DNA from: Lysobacterales bacterium
Lineage (GTDB): Bacteria; Pseudomonadota; Gammaproteobacteria; Xanthomonadales; Ahniellaceae
DNA: 64,000 nucleotides
NCBI GenBank assembly: GCA_016182785.1
Contig: JACPFU010000019.1
Span: 49,000-112,999, forward strand
Direction: 5' to 3'
The notes beneath the pieces were generated by a model that worked only from the letters and a program-made list of their open reading frames with translations, made no database searches and was not told the DNA's origin. Below are positions 35,794 to 47,341 of this stretch, piece after piece (position 1 is the first letter of the stretch; each line of letters opens with the position of its first letter). A program made the translations under genes and the position numbers.

Positions 35794-36450
35794 TCAGTCG
35801 GCCGGCGCTTCGACCCGATACAGGCCAGCCTCGGCGATGTAGTCGGCCACCGCTTCCGGCACCAGGAAGCGCGGGTCGCGGCCGGCGGCGACCAGCGCTC
35901 GGATCGCGGTGGCCGAGATCGACAGCGGCGTGACCGCGAGCTCGGCGATGCGGCCGGCGGCGCTGGCGTGCAGGTCGCCGAGCACGCCGCGCCGGCGCAC
36001 CGCCTGCGCGCGCAACGCTTCCGGCCACGCAATGCGGTCCTTGGCTCCCGGGCGCGTGAGGATCAGCAGGTGCGCAAGCTCGAAGATCCGTTCGTGACGG
36101 TGCCAGTGCACGAAGCCGGCGAAGGCGTCGGCGCCGACGCAGAACACCAGCGGCACCTCGGCGCCGATTTCCGCGCGCAACTCGGCCAGCGTGTCGACGC
36201 TGTAGCTCGGCCCGGCGCGGCGCAGCTCACGAGCATCGGCATGCAGCCGCGCACAGCCACGCAGCCCGAGTTCGAGCATGGTCAGGCGCTGTTGCGGACT
36301 CGCGAGCGGCTGCGGCCGATGCGGCGGCACCGGTGCCGGCAGCATGCGCACGTCGGCGTCCAGCGCCTCGCTGATCTCGAGCGCAACGCGCAGGTGCCCG
36401 AGGTGCACCGGGTCGAAGGTGCCGCCGAAGATCGCGGTCAGCTTGCCCAT
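35794..36450 (-). CDS. nadD: nicotinate-nucleotide adenylyltransferase
   Basis: A 218-residue enzyme of NAD biosynthesis that transfers AMP to nicotinate mononucleotide. The N-terminal GGTFDPVHLGHLR (9-21) is the nucleotidyltransferase HxGH site, and ISATAIR near 190 is the second ATP-binding motif. Full length, soluble. The ATG shares one base with the stop of holA (TGATG), so translation is coupled. Confidence 0.97.
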   Translation of the reverse strand: MGKLTAIFGGTFDPVHLGHLRVALEISEALDADVRMLPAPVPPHRPQPLASPQQRLTMLELGLRGCARLHADARELRRAGPSYSVDTLAELRAEIGAEVPLVFCVGADAFAGFVHWHRHERIFELAHLLILTRPGAKDRIAWPEALRAQAVRRRGVLGDLHASAAGRIAELAVTPLSISATAIRALVAAGRDPRFLVPEAVADYIAEAGLYRVEAPAD

Positions 36451-37472
36451 CAGGCCACCATGCGCTTGCCGGCGCGCACGTCGCTCACGCGCATCAGCAG
36501 GCGCTCGAGCGCGACGAAGGGATCGCCGCTGCCGCGCCCCTTGGCGAGCCGATCGACGGCGGCGGCCTCGACCAGGCGCTGTTCCCAGAAGCGGGCATCG
36601 CCGCGCGCCAGCGCCTTGCGGAATGCGGCATCGCGCGTGCCCCAGATGCCCTCGCTGCGAAATGCGCCCGCCTGCTGTGTGCGCGGCAACTGCGCCAGGC
36701 GTGCTGCCGCATGCAGCTGTGTCAGCAGCCAGGCCATCAGCATCGCCGGCTGTTCGCCCTCGGCGCGCAACGACGCAAGCATGCGCCGCGCACGCGCGCC
36801 GTCGCCGGACAGCGCGGCTTCGGTCATGCCGAACACGTCGAAACGCGCCGAGTCGGCGACCAGTTGCTCAAGCTCGGCCTCGTCGACGCGACGTCCGCCC
36901 GCGAGCAGCGCGAGCTTGTCGATCTCCTGCGCGCAGGCAAGCAGGTTGCCTTCGGTGCGCCGCACCAGCGCGTCGACCGCGTCCGGCGCCAGTTGCACCG
37001 CCCGCGACGCCGCGCGCGACTGCACCCAGCCCGGCAACTCCTCGCGCTTGAGCGGCCACAGCGGCAGGAACACGCCGCAGCGCTCGACTGCCTGCGTCCA
37101 CTTGCCTTCCTGCTTCTTGCTCCATTGCGTGCAGGTGATCAGCAGCACGCAGTCGGACGGCGCGCGTGCGCACCATTCCTGGATCGCTTCCGACCCTTCC
37201 GTGCCCGGCTTGCCGGTCGGCAGCCGCAGTTCGATCAGGCGTCGCGACGCGAACAGCGACATCGCCGCACCCGAACGCGCCAGGTCGTTCCAGTCGAAAC
37301 CGGACTCGACGTCATGCACTTCGCGTTCGCTGTAGCCGAGTTCGCGCGCGCGCTGGCGCAGGGCATCGGCGGCCTCGATCACCAGCAGGTGTTCTTCGCC
37401 GGCGATCAGGTACACCGGCTTCAGTTCCGCCGCCTTCGCGATGCGGCTCGCGAACTGCGCGGACGCACTCAT
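36450..37472 (-). CDS. holA: DNA polymerase III delta subunit
   Basis: A 340-residue clamp-loader subunit that opens the beta sliding clamp. The N-terminal KPVYLIAGEEHLLVIEAADALRQRA and the RLIELRLPTGKPG segment are typical of gammaproteobacterial HolA. The middle part contains LPGWVQSRAASRAVQLAPDAVDALV and EGNLLACAQEIDKLALL. It overlaps the lptE stop by one base. Order lptE-holA-nadD is conserved in gammaproteobacteria. Confidence 0.95.
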   Translation of the reverse strand: MSASAQFASRIAKAAELKPVYLIAGEEHLLVIEAADALRQRARELGYSEREVHDVESGFDWNDLARSGAAMSLFASRRLIELRLPTGKPGTEGSEAIQEWCARAPSDCVLLITCTQWSKKQEGKWTQAVERCGVFLPLWPLKREELPGWVQSRAASRAVQLAPDAVDALVRRTEGNLLACAQEIDKLALLAGGRRVDEAELEQLVADSARFDVFGMTEAALSGDGARARRMLASLRAEGEQPAMLMAWLLTQLHAAARLAQLPRTQQAGAFRSEGIWGTRDAAFRKALARGDARFWEQRLVEAAAVDRLAKGRGSGDPFVALERLLMRVSDVRAGKRMVA

Positions 37473-37951
37473 CAGCGGATCGCTTCGATCCGCCGCAGCA
37501 CTGCGGCCAGGGTGTCGCGCCGCAGTTCCTTGCGCGCCAGCTCGTCCTCGGCGGCGGCGCCGAGCGCCTGGGTTTCGTCGAAGCGATAGTCGCGGCGGCG
37601 CTCGATGGCGTTGCGCGCGACCAGCACCGTGCCGTCGGCAGCCAGCACCTCGAACTCGACGCGGTGCGTGACCTGGTATTCCTGCACGCGCGCGCTGCCG
37701 CTGACCGACAGCGGCGTGGTCGCGACGGAGTCGGCGTGGATGCGCAGCACCGCGACCTTGGCCGCGGCATCCTCGTGCAGCGTTGCCCCGGCGCGCAGCA
37801 ATGCGCGCCCGAGCTCCTGCCCGATCGGACTGAACGGGTCGGCCACTTCGATGCGCAGCTCCTGCAGCGTCGCCGGCAACGCAGCCTGCTCGCGCAGGTG
37901 GAAGCCGCAGCCGGCCAGCAGGGTGATCGCGAAGAACAGGAATGCGCGCAT
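37472..37951 (-). CDS. lptE: LPS assembly lipoprotein
   Basis: A 159-residue outer-membrane lipoprotein that plugs and stabilises LptD, the LPS translocon. The signal peptide ends in the lipobox LLAGC with lipidated Cys15. Then come GFHLREQAALPATLQELRIE and the beta/alpha body typical of LptE. The start at MRAFLFF is one base downstream of the leuS stop. An upstream Met in the same frame lies inside leuS and would destroy the lipoprotein signal. Confidence 0.95.
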   Translation of the reverse strand: MRAFLFFAITLLAGCGFHLREQAALPATLQELRIEVADPFSPIGQELGRALLRAGATLHEDAAAKVAVLRIHADSVATTPLSVSGSARVQEYQVTHRVEFEVLAADGTVLVARNAIERRRDYRFDETQALGAAAEDELARKELRRDTLAAVLRRIEAIR

Positions 37952-37952
37952 G

Positions 37953-40619
<2,667 letters not shown>

Positions 40620-40637
40620 TCAAGAGGGATGAGGGTC

Positions 40638-40643
40638 AGACTA
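40638..40643 (-). promoter_or_regulatory. candidate -10 box (TAGTCT) for the leuS block
   Basis: On the minus strand GC-TAGTCT lies 48 nt upstream of the leuS ATG. It would drive the leuS-lptE-holA-nadD-rsfS-rlmH-maf-rng-yhdP series, in which gaps are short or absent apart from about 100 bp before rng. Confidence 0.3.
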
Positions 40644-40688
40644 GCGCAGCGGCTTTCCGGGCGGCAACCGAAGCCGGCACGGCTTGGC

Positions 40689-40694
40689 TACACT
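40689..40694 (+). promoter_or_regulatory. candidate -10 box (TACACT) for the amidohydrolase gene
   Basis: GGC-TACACT is 26 nt upstream of the ATG at 40721, with a CAGGAG Shine-Dalgarno between them. It is divergent from the leuS box about 50 bp away. Confidence 0.3.
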
Positions 40695-40720
40695 GCCGGC
40701 CTTTCGTCAGGAGTCCACCG

Positions 40721-42052
40721 ATGCGCCGCCTCGCCGCCACCACGCTGTTCGCATTCTCCGCCGCATCCGCCGCCAGCGGCCCGGCCCAGGTGATCGACTG
40801 CGAACGCGCAATCGACGTGCGTGCGGGCAAGCTGCTCGGGCGCACCGTGCTGCTGGTGATCGACGGTCGCATCGCCGACCGCGCCGAGAGCATCGAGGCG
40901 CTGCGCACCTCGCCCGCATTCGCCGACCATGGCCTCGACCCGCAGTCGTTCCAGGCAATCGCCCTGCCCGGACACACCTGCACCCCGGGCTGGACCGACC
41001 TGCACGTGCATCTGTCCGGCGAGCAGAACAAGGAGTCCTACAGCGAAGGCTTCCGCCTCAACCCAGCCGACTACGCGTTGCGCGGCAGCGTCTATGCCGA
41101 ACGCACGCTGCAGGCAGGATTCACCACGGTGCGCGACCTCGGCGCCAGCGACGGCATCGCGATCAGCCTGCGCAACGCGATCAACAGCGGCTGGATCGAA
41201 GGCCCGCGCATGTTCGTCGCCGGCAAGTCGATCGCGACCACCGGCGGCCACGCCGACCCGGCCAACGGCATCAACGCACGGCTGACGCGGGCGCTCGGCT
41301 ATCCCGGGCCGGAGGACGGCGTCGTTGGCGGCGTCGAGGAGGCACGCAAGGCCGTGCGCAGCCGCTACAAGGAAGGCGCCGACCTGATCAAGATCACCGC
41401 CACCGGCGGCGTGCTCTCGTACGCGAAGTCGGCCGACAACCCGCAGTTCACGCTGGAGGAGATCCAGAGCGTGGTGAACACCGCGCGCGACTACGGCTTC
41501 CACGTCGCCGCGCATGCGCATGGCGCCGAAGGCATGAAGCGCGCCATCCGTGCCGGCGTGACCACCATCGAGCACGGCACCTACGCCGACGACGAAGTGT
41601 TCCGCCTGATGAAGGCGCATGCCACCTACCTGATCCCGACGTTGTCCGCCGGCGCCTACGTCAGCGACAAGGCCAAGGACCCGACCTGGTTCCCGGCGAT
41701 GGTGCGGCCCAAGGCCGAACGCGTCGGTGCGCAGATCGCCGACACCTTCGCCAAGGCGATCAAGGCCGGCGTACCGTTCGCATTCGGCACCGACGCCGGG
41801 GTGTCGCCGCATGGCCAGAACGCGAAGGAGTTCGCGCTGCTGGTCAAGGCCGGGGCCACGCCAATGCAGGCGCTGCAGGCGGCCACGATCACCGCCGCGA
41901 AGATCCTCGGCGAGAGCCGCGAGCAGGGCGCGCTCGAAGTCGGCATGCGTGCCGACATCGTCGCCGTGCCGGGCAATCCGCTTGAGGACATCAGCGTCAC
42001 CGAGCGCGTCGCCTTCGTCATGAAGGACGGCGTGGTCCATCGCGCCCCGTGA
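40721..42052 (+). CDS. secreted/periplasmic amidohydrolase (metal-dependent, imidazolonepropionase/dipeptidase-like)
   Basis: A 443-residue member of the amidohydrolase superfamily with a signal-peptide-like start (MRRLAATTLFAFSAASAASG). Metal ligands are visible: HVH at 95-97, a likely carboxylated Lys224 in DLIKI, His265/267 in HAHG, His285 in IEHGT and Asp358 in GTDAG. The closest known relatives are Xaa-Pro dipeptidase or arginine/lysine carboxypeptidase-type amidohydrolases, often exported in Xanthomonadales. Peptide or acyl-amino-acid hydrolysis is therefore likely; the exact substrate is not. It is followed 67 bp later by the DUF885 peptidase, possibly the same pathway. Confidence 0.88.
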   Translation: MRRLAATTLFAFSAASAASGPAQVIDCERAIDVRAGKLLGRTVLLVIDGRIADRAESIEALRTSPAFADHGLDPQSFQAIALPGHTCTPGWTDLHVHLSGEQNKESYSEGFRLNPADYALRGSVYAERTLQAGFTTVRDLGASDGIAISLRNAINSGWIEGPRMFVAGKSIATTGGHADPANGINARLTRALGYPGPEDGVVGGVEEARKAVRSRYKEGADLIKITATGGVLSYAKSADNPQFTLEEIQSVVNTARDYGFHVAAHAHGAEGMKRAIRAGVTTIEHGTYADDEVFRLMKAHATYLIPTLSAGAYVSDKAKDPTWFPAMVRPKAERVGAQIADTFAKAIKAGVPFAFGTDAGVSPHGQNAKEFALLVKAGATPMQALQAATITAAKILGESREQGALEVGMRADIVAVPGNPLEDISVTERVAFVMKDGVVHRAP

Positions 42053-42084
42053 CCACTGGCGGTTGCCGTCGACACGGCGCCTGC

Positions 42085-42090
42085 TAGCGT
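42085..42090 (+). promoter_or_regulatory. candidate extended -10 box (TAGCGT) for DUF885 gene
   Basis: TGC-TAGCGT lies 29 nt before the ATG at 42120, in the short gap after the amidohydrolase stop. No -35 is recognisable. Confidence 0.25.
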
Positions 42091-42119
42091 TCGCCCCCTT
42101 TCCTGCCGAGGTGCAAGCG

Positions 42120-43940
42120 ATGCGTCGTCTCCTGCGTTGGTTCTTCCGCGGCGGTTTGCTGCTCACGCTCCTGCTCGGCGTCGTCGTCGTGCACGAATGG
42201 AACTTCAAGCCGTGGTCGCTGCGCGTGTTCTACGAGCGCGTGTTCGTCCAGTTCGCGGTCGAGAGCCCGCAGATGCTGTCGAGCATGCGCATGCTGCCGT
42301 CGTGGCTGGACTGGTACAGCGACGACCTCGACGATGTCTCGCTGGCACAGGCCGAGCGCATGCGCCAGAAGCTGTTCGCCGACCGCGCCACGCTCGCGAG
42401 CTATGACCGCAACGAACTGGATGCCGAAGGCCAGTTGAGCTACGACGTGCTCGACTACTTCCTGGCGATGCAGGTCGAGGGCGACCCGTTCCGCTTCCAC
42501 GACTATCCGGCGAACCAGCTCTCCGGCTTCCAGAACGGCCTGCCGAGCTACCTCGCCTCGCAGCATCCGGTGCGCTCGCTGGCCGACGCCGAGGACTATC
42601 TCGCGCGCTTGTCGCAGTTCGACCGCTACTTCGCGCAGCAGATGGAAGGCGTGCGCCTGCGCATCGACGAGCACCACATCGTGCCGCCGCGCTTCGTGGT
42701 CGAGAAGGTGCTCGCCGAGACGCGCGAGTTCGTCGCCGCCAAGCCCGAAGACAACGTGCTCTACGCCTCGTTCGCCGAGAAGCTCGACAAGATCCAGCCG
42801 GCCTTGCCCGCCACCGAGCGCCAACGCCTGCTCGATGGCGCGCGCGAGCGCATCGAGCGCGTGGTCTATCCGGCGTACCGCACGCTGATCGAACACCACG
42901 AGGCGCTGCTGCCGAACGCGCGCCCGAACAACGGTGTCTGGGATCTTCCGCAAGGGCCCGAGTTCTACGCCTGGGCGGTGCGCATGCACACCACCACCGA
43001 CATGAGCCCGGCCGAAGTGCACGCGCTCGGGCTGGCCGAGGTGGCGCGCATCGAGACCGAAATGGACGCGATCCTGCGCGATGAGGGCCTGCTCGAAGGC
43101 AGCGTCGGCACGCGCGTGCGCCAGATCGCCGAGCGCGAGGACCAGTTGTATCCGGACAGCGACGCCGGGCGGGCGCAGATCATCGCCGACTACCAGGCCA
43201 TCCTCGACGAGATCGACGGTGGCCTCGCGCCGCATTTCGGCCTGCGTCCGAGCACCGGGGTCAAGGTCGAACGCGTGCCGGCGTTCCGTCAAAAGACCGC
43301 GCCCGGCGCCTACTACGAGCCGCCGGCATTCGACGGCAGCCGCCCCGGCACCTTCTTCGCCAACCTGCGCGAAGTCAGCGAGATTCCGCGTTTCAGCATG
43401 CGCACGCTGGCCTACCACGAGGGCATTCCCGGACACCATTTCCAGATCGGCATCCAGCAGGGCATGGAAGGCCCGATGTTCCGCAAGCTGCTGCCGTTCA
43501 CCGCGTTTGCCGAAGGCTGGGCGCTGTATGCCGAGCGGCTCGCCGCCGAGATGGGTTTCCAGCGCACGCCGCTCGACAATCTCGGTCGCCTGCAGGCCGA
43601 GATGTTCCGCGCCGTGCGCCTGGTGGTCGATACCGGCATGCACGACCAGCGCTGGACGCGCGAGCAGGCGATCGCCTACATGATCGACAAGACCGGCATG
43701 TCCGAGACCGACGTCGTCGCCGAGATCGAGCGCTATCTGGTCAACCCGGGCCAGGCGCTGGCGTACAAGGTCGGCATGAACACGCTGCTGCGACTGCGCG
43801 ACGAGGCGCGTGCCGAACTCGGCGACCGCTTCGATGCCAAGGCCTTCCACGACCTCGTGCTCGGCGGCGGCAGCCTGCCGCTGACCCTGCTCGAACGCCG
43901 CGTCGACGCCTGGGTCGCCGAGCGCAAGGCCGGTACCTGA
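42120..43940 (+). CDS. DUF885 family metallopeptidase-like protein
   Basis: A 606-residue protein anchored or exported by an N-terminal hydrophobic helix (about 10-25). The DUF885 signature YHEGIPGHHFQIG occurs with His433, Glu434 and His439; HExxPGH has the features of a zinc peptidase site. FAEGWALYAERLAAEMG follows and would supply the third ligand (Glu). Relatives are exported proteins of Xanthomonadales annotated as putative oligopeptidases or carboxypeptidases. Periplasmic peptide breakdown together with the upstream amidohydrolase is a reasonable inference. Start MRRLLRW follows the preferred length and membrane helix. Confidence 0.88.
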   Translation: MRRLLRWFFRGGLLLTLLLGVVVVHEWNFKPWSLRVFYERVFVQFAVESPQMLSSMRMLPSWLDWYSDDLDDVSLAQAERMRQKLFADRATLASYDRNELDAEGQLSYDVLDYFLAMQVEGDPFRFHDYPANQLSGFQNGLPSYLASQHPVRSLADAEDYLARLSQFDRYFAQQMEGVRLRIDEHHIVPPRFVVEKVLAETREFVAAKPEDNVLYASFAEKLDKIQPALPATERQRLLDGARERIERVVYPAYRTLIEHHEALLPNARPNNGVWDLPQGPEFYAWAVRMHTTTDMSPAEVHALGLAEVARIETEMDAILRDEGLLEGSVGTRVRQIAEREDQLYPDSDAGRAQIIADYQAILDEIDGGLAPHFGLRPSTGVKVERVPAFRQKTAPGAYYEPPAFDGSRPGTFFANLREVSEIPRFSMRTLAYHEGIPGHHFQIGIQQGMEGPMFRKLLPFTAFAEGWALYAERLAAEMGFQRTPLDNLGRLQAEMFRAVRLVVDTGMHDQRWTREQAIAYMIDKTGMSETDVVAEIERYLVNPGQALAYKVGMNTLLRLRDEARAELGDRFDAKAFHDLVLGGGSLPLTLLERRVDAWVAERKAGT

Positions 43941-44013
43941 GCCGGCCCGCCCTTGCATCCGGCGCCGGCGAACCCATGTCCGCTGGCGCCCCCACGACGA
44001 CAGCGAATCCGCC

Positions 44014-44889
44014 ATGAACGACGCCGCAAAGCCGCACGTGTTCGACGCCAGCCTCGAAGGGTTCGAGCAGACGGTATTGGCGAAGTCGAACGAGACGCCG
44101 GTGCTGGTCGACTTCTGGGCCACCTGGTGCGGCCCGTGCAAGACGCTCGGGCCGATCCTCGAAAAGCTCGCCGACGAGTTCAACGGCGGCTTCGTGCTGG
44201 CCAAGGTCGATGTCGACCAGGAGCAGCAGCTTGCCGGCTACTTCCAGATCCGCTCGGTACCGACGGTGATGCTGGTCAAGGGCGGCCAGATCGTCGATGG
44301 GTTCCCGGGCGCGTTGCCGGAAGGCCAGGTGCGCCAGTTCCTGCAACACCATGGCATCGTAGCGCTCGATGCCATGGCCGCACCGGCAGTCGAACCCGAA
44401 GTGATCGAACTCTCGCTGTCGCCCGCGGAACAGGTGCAGGCCGCGCGCGAAGCCGTCGCCGCGTCGCCGCAGCAACCCGAGCTGCGCCTCGACCTGATTG
44501 CCGCCTTGCTGCAGGCCGGCGACGCCACGGCCGCCGAGCACGAGCTCGATGAGCTGCCGGCCAATCTCGCCACCGACGACCGCGCCAAGCGCTCCCGCGC
44601 CCAGCTCGATTTCGCCAAGGCCCTGCTCGGCGCACCGGGCGAGAACGAACTGGTCGTCGAACTCACCGCCAATCCGAACAACCTGCGCGCCCGCCATCAA
44701 CTCGGCGTGCGCCGCTTGCTCGCGGGCGACAGCGTCGACGCACTCGAATGCTTCCTCGCGATCATGCGCAGCGACCGCAAGTTCGACGACGACCTCGGCC
44801 GCAGGTCGCTGATCTCCGCCTTCGCCCTGATCGACGACCCCGACCTCGTCAGCCGCACCCGCAAGCAGATGGCGGCGATGATTTTCTAG
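44014..44889 (+). CDS. ybbN: thioredoxin-TPR co-chaperone (YbbN/CnoX)
   Basis: A 291-residue protein. The thioredoxin domain covers about 10-112 with the active site WCGPC at 38-42 and cis-Pro in RSVPTVMLV. The C-terminal half (about 130-291) holds four TPR-like helical pairs typical of YbbN. In E. coli this protein (CnoX) cooperates with DnaK and GroEL as a holdase under oxidative stress; its site there lacks one cysteine, whereas here both are present, so redox activity is likely. Monocistronic and cytoplasmic. Confidence 0.93.
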   Translation: MNDAAKPHVFDASLEGFEQTVLAKSNETPVLVDFWATWCGPCKTLGPILEKLADEFNGGFVLAKVDVDQEQQLAGYFQIRSVPTVMLVKGGQIVDGFPGALPEGQVRQFLQHHGIVALDAMAAPAVEPEVIELSLSPAEQVQAAREAVAASPQQPELRLDLIAALLQAGDATAAEHELDELPANLATDDRAKRSRAQLDFAKALLGAPGENELVVELTANPNNLRARHQLGVRRLLAGDSVDALECFLAIMRSDRKFDDDLGRRSLISAFALIDDPDLVSRTRKQMAAMIF

Positions 44890-44900
44890 ACGGGGTCAGC

Positions 44901-44926
44901 GTGAATGACCGGTTCGCCGGGTTCAC
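44901..44926. terminator. hairpin between convergent genes
   Basis: GTGAA...TTCAC enclosing CCGG-TTCG-CCGG forms a stem with a stable TTCG tetraloop between the ybbN stop and the convergent stop at 44930. There is no T-run on either side. The ten bases before it (ACGGGGTCAG, 44890-44899) match the core of the repeat at 60178-60325 and may be a decayed copy. Confidence 0.35.
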
Positions 44927-44929
44927 CCG

Positions 44930-46231
44930 CTACTGCTCGAAGCCATCGCCCAGCAGGCAATCGCCGGCGCCTGGGAATACCGGGAAGCCGCGGCTGCAGG
45001 TCAGGCGCGTGATCGCTTCCATGCGCACGTCGCCGCCCGCCGGCTGCAAGGTCCGCAGCAGTTCGGCGACCAGCGCATCGCGCGCGCTGGCCGAGTCCGC
45101 GCCGGCGATCAGCACGCCGCGGGCAGCGGCGAAGGCCGCGAGTTCGTCGTAGCTGCGGGCGAGCGCAGCCGTGAGCGTCTGGTCGGTCTCGGCCAACAGG
45201 CTCTGGTCGATGCCGACTTCCCACTCGTGGCGCAAGGCATGCAGGCCCTGGCCGCAGTCGGGGTTGCTCAGATCGACGGCAAATCCGCGCAAGGGCCCCA
45301 CCGCCGGGCCTTGCAACGCGCTGCGATCGCTGCAGACGTGATGGGAGATGCGGTCACCGAGCGCATGCAGGTAGATGCCGAGCCGGGCCGCGGCCGCACG
45401 CGATGCACCGCCGCCGACGACGGCATCGAACGACTCCGCGTACAGCGGCCCGCCCGGCTCATCTGCGGTGACGATCAACTGCGACCCGGTCGGCGTCACG
45501 AAGGACACCGAGGTCGGGCCGAAGATCGAGATCTCGCTATCGATTTCGGCGGGATCGTTGTTGTCGCGGGCAAAGCACTGCGTGCCGAGCGCATAGTCGC
45601 TGCCGGTGAATGCCGTCAGCCCATCGGCACAGGCCGGGCGCGTCGGGCCGGAACCTTCCATCGCCCAGGCGCGCAGGTGCACCAGAAAGCCCTCGGCATC
45701 GGCGTCGCCGAGATTCGGATGCAGCCCATCGACGACCGGCTGCGGACCGAGCGGGCCGGTGCGCGGCGCGATGAAGTGGAAGAACATGCCACCGGAGGGG
45801 CCGTTGGTCCGCACCAGTCCGTCCAGTACCGCCGTTGCCAGCGTGCCACCCGCGACCGGCGCGCCGCGCAGATCGACGGGAGCGTAGGAGCCGAAGTCGA
45901 CCGCCTGATCGTAGGCGGCGATCCAGTACGCGTCGCTGGCGCTGAAACCGACGGCCTGCGCCATCAGGTAGGTCGCGTCGGCATGCACCAGGCTGCGCGC
46001 ATGCGGATACGACGCAGCCGCCACGTACAGCGCCGACGCAGCGGTCAGGCAGGTACCGGTGGTCGTGCCCACCGGCAGGCACTCCGCCGGCAACGGCGTG
46101 CACGCCAGCACACCGCTGCCATCCGCGCTCCAGCACAGGTCTTCGCTGAACGCTCCCACGTCCGCACTCCTCGCCCACAACCCGACCGCGATCAGCAGCC
46201 AGCCCGCGCGAACAACCGATTCGATCCGCAT
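44930..46231 (-). CDS. secreted protein with HALGDxxxHH motif and DGFE C-terminus, unknown
   Basis: A 433-residue exported protein (signal peptide about 1-25, MRIESVVRAGWLLIAVGLWA). The N-terminal part has HADATYLMAQAVGFSASDAYWIAAYDQAVD. Around 289-298 lies HALGDRISHH, reminiscent of the zinc ligands in phospholipase C/S1-type and DUF6765-like hydrolases (H...GD...HH), but I cannot place it in a named family. Several cysteines suggest disulfides. The protein ends CLLGDGFEQ, matching the DGFE tail of the beta-helix protein. The start at 46231 gives the signal peptide; the frame extends upstream without one. Confidence 0.72.
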   Translation of the reverse strand: MRIESVVRAGWLLIAVGLWARSADVGAFSEDLCWSADGSGVLACTPLPAECLPVGTTTGTCLTAASALYVAAASYPHARSLVHADATYLMAQAVGFSASDAYWIAAYDQAVDFGSYAPVDLRGAPVAGGTLATAVLDGLVRTNGPSGGMFFHFIAPRTGPLGPQPVVDGLHPNLGDADAEGFLVHLRAWAMEGSGPTRPACADGLTAFTGSDYALGTQCFARDNNDPAEIDSEISIFGPTSVSFVTPTGSQLIVTADEPGGPLYAESFDAVVGGGASRAAAARLGIYLHALGDRISHHVCSDRSALQGPAVGPLRGFAVDLSNPDCGQGLHALRHEWEVGIDQSLLAETDQTLTAALARSYDELAAFAAARGVLIAGADSASARDALVAELLRTLQPAGGDVRMEAITRLTCSRGFPVFPGAGDCLLGDGFEQ

Positions 46232-46375
46232 GTCCCATGGCTCCCCTAGGCGCGCGTTCGGCGCCGTCGAGCCCAGCATCACCGCCCGCGGCAACGAACA
46301 GGTGTCGGCAGTCGACGCCAATGTGAGCGCATGTTGCTGCGCGCGTGGCGGCGCATTCTCCCCTCCCGCCGGCCT

Positions 46376-46720
46376 TCAGCCCCACAACAACTCATCGAGT
46401 GACTGCTCGCGCGACCAGCCGTGGGCGGCGAGGTCGACGCGGCCGGTCTTCGACACGGTGACGCCTTCCTTGCGCAGACGCCTGACCTGTTCCTTGTAGG
46501 CGTCGCTGCCGAGCGGAAAGGCGATGCGGCCGTCGGCCTTGAGCACGCGGTACCAGGGCACCGGATGGTCCTGCGGGGCCATGCCGAGCACGCGCCCGAC
46601 CATGCGCGCGCGGCCCTTCAAGCCGGCGCGGGCGGCAACTTCACCGTAGCTGCTGACGCGCCCGGCAGGGATCTTGCGCACCGTGTCGAGGATTGCGGCG
46701 ATGGCGGCTGCGGCATGCAC
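46376..46720 (-). CDS. alkyltransferase-like protein (ATL), MGMT family without active cysteine
   Basis: A 114-residue protein with the MGMT DNA-binding half: IPAGRVSSYGEVAARAGLKG, ARMVGRVLGMAPQDHPVPWYRVLKADGRIAFPLG. In O6-methylguanine methyltransferases the motif is PCHR; here it is PWYR (Trp56), the hallmark of ATL proteins, which bind O6-alkylguanine and hand it to nucleotide excision repair instead of repairing it. The start is a GTG at 46720 (VHAAAA); no in-frame ATG is available and the size then matches the family. Confidence 0.9.
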   Translation of the reverse strand: MHAAAAIAAILDTVRKIPAGRVSSYGEVAARAGLKGRARMVGRVLGMAPQDHPVPWYRVLKADGRIAFPLGSDAYKEQVRRLRKEGVTVSKTGRVDLAAHGWSREQSLDELLWG

Positions 46721-46756
46721 GCGAGTAGCATAAGCGCATCGGATCGGAGAACCACC

Positions 46757-47161
46757 ATGCGCAGTTTTGAAGACGTCCGTGCCCACCTCGGTGCACGGTT
46801 TGCCCTCACCGCAAGCGATCCCTACCAGGTCGGTTTCGACCTCGACATCGACGACGAACGACGCCAGGGCATCTTCATGGGCGACCTCGAAACCGAGAGC
46901 GGCCGCCGCTACCTGCGCATCTCGACGCCGATCGCGCCGCTCGCGAAATCGAACGCCACGCGTTCGCTGCGCTTCAACTGGGAGCAACGCGTCGGCTACC
47001 TCGCGGTCAGCGATCTCGATGGCGTGCCCTACCTGCACCTGTGCGAGAACCGCCCCTACGACGGCCTGACCAGCGAGGAGATCGACGTCCTGGTCGAGGA
47101 GATCGGACGCCTGGCCGACAACCTGGAGCGGCTGATCAACCTCGGTGCCGATTCGGTCTGA
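46757..47161 (+). CDS. small conserved-looking protein, possible YbjN/secretion-chaperone-like fold
   Basis: A 134-residue acidic soluble protein, divergent from the ATL gene with only 36 bp between starts. The alternating pattern (VGFDLDIDDERRQGIFMG, RRYLRISTPIAPL, VGYLAVSDLDGVPYLHL) and a C-terminal helical EEIDVLVEEIGRLADNLERLI resemble CesT/YbjN-like alpha-beta proteins. No catalytic residues are visible and I cannot name a function. The reading frame and codon use support a real gene. Confidence 0.7.
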   Translation: MRSFEDVRAHLGARFALTASDPYQVGFDLDIDDERRQGIFMGDLETESGRRYLRISTPIAPLAKSNATRSLRFNWEQRVGYLAVSDLDGVPYLHLCENRPYDGLTSEEIDVLVEEIGRLADNLERLINLGADSV

Positions 47162-47275
47162 TCGCAAGCCGCCCTGCGCACCACGGGTTGACGCGAACGC
47201 CCCGGCCGCAACCCCGCCATCGCGCTGCGCGCGGCGCCGCTGCCGCGGCCCTGCTTCGGAACTGCGGGCCTGTGG

Positions 47276-47281
47276 CATAAT
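47276..47281 (+). promoter_or_regulatory. candidate -10 box (CATAAT) for yajC-secD-secF
   Basis: GG-CATAAT matches five of six positions of TATAAT and lies 60 nt before the yajC ATG, inside a 180-bp gap. A T-rich patch (CTTTTTATCC) follows. No good -35 was found. Confidence 0.4.
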
Positions 47282-47341
47282 CCGCCGCCTTTTTATCCAC
47301 CGGATCGTCCCCACGTCCGGTGCTCCAACGAGAAGAGACCC

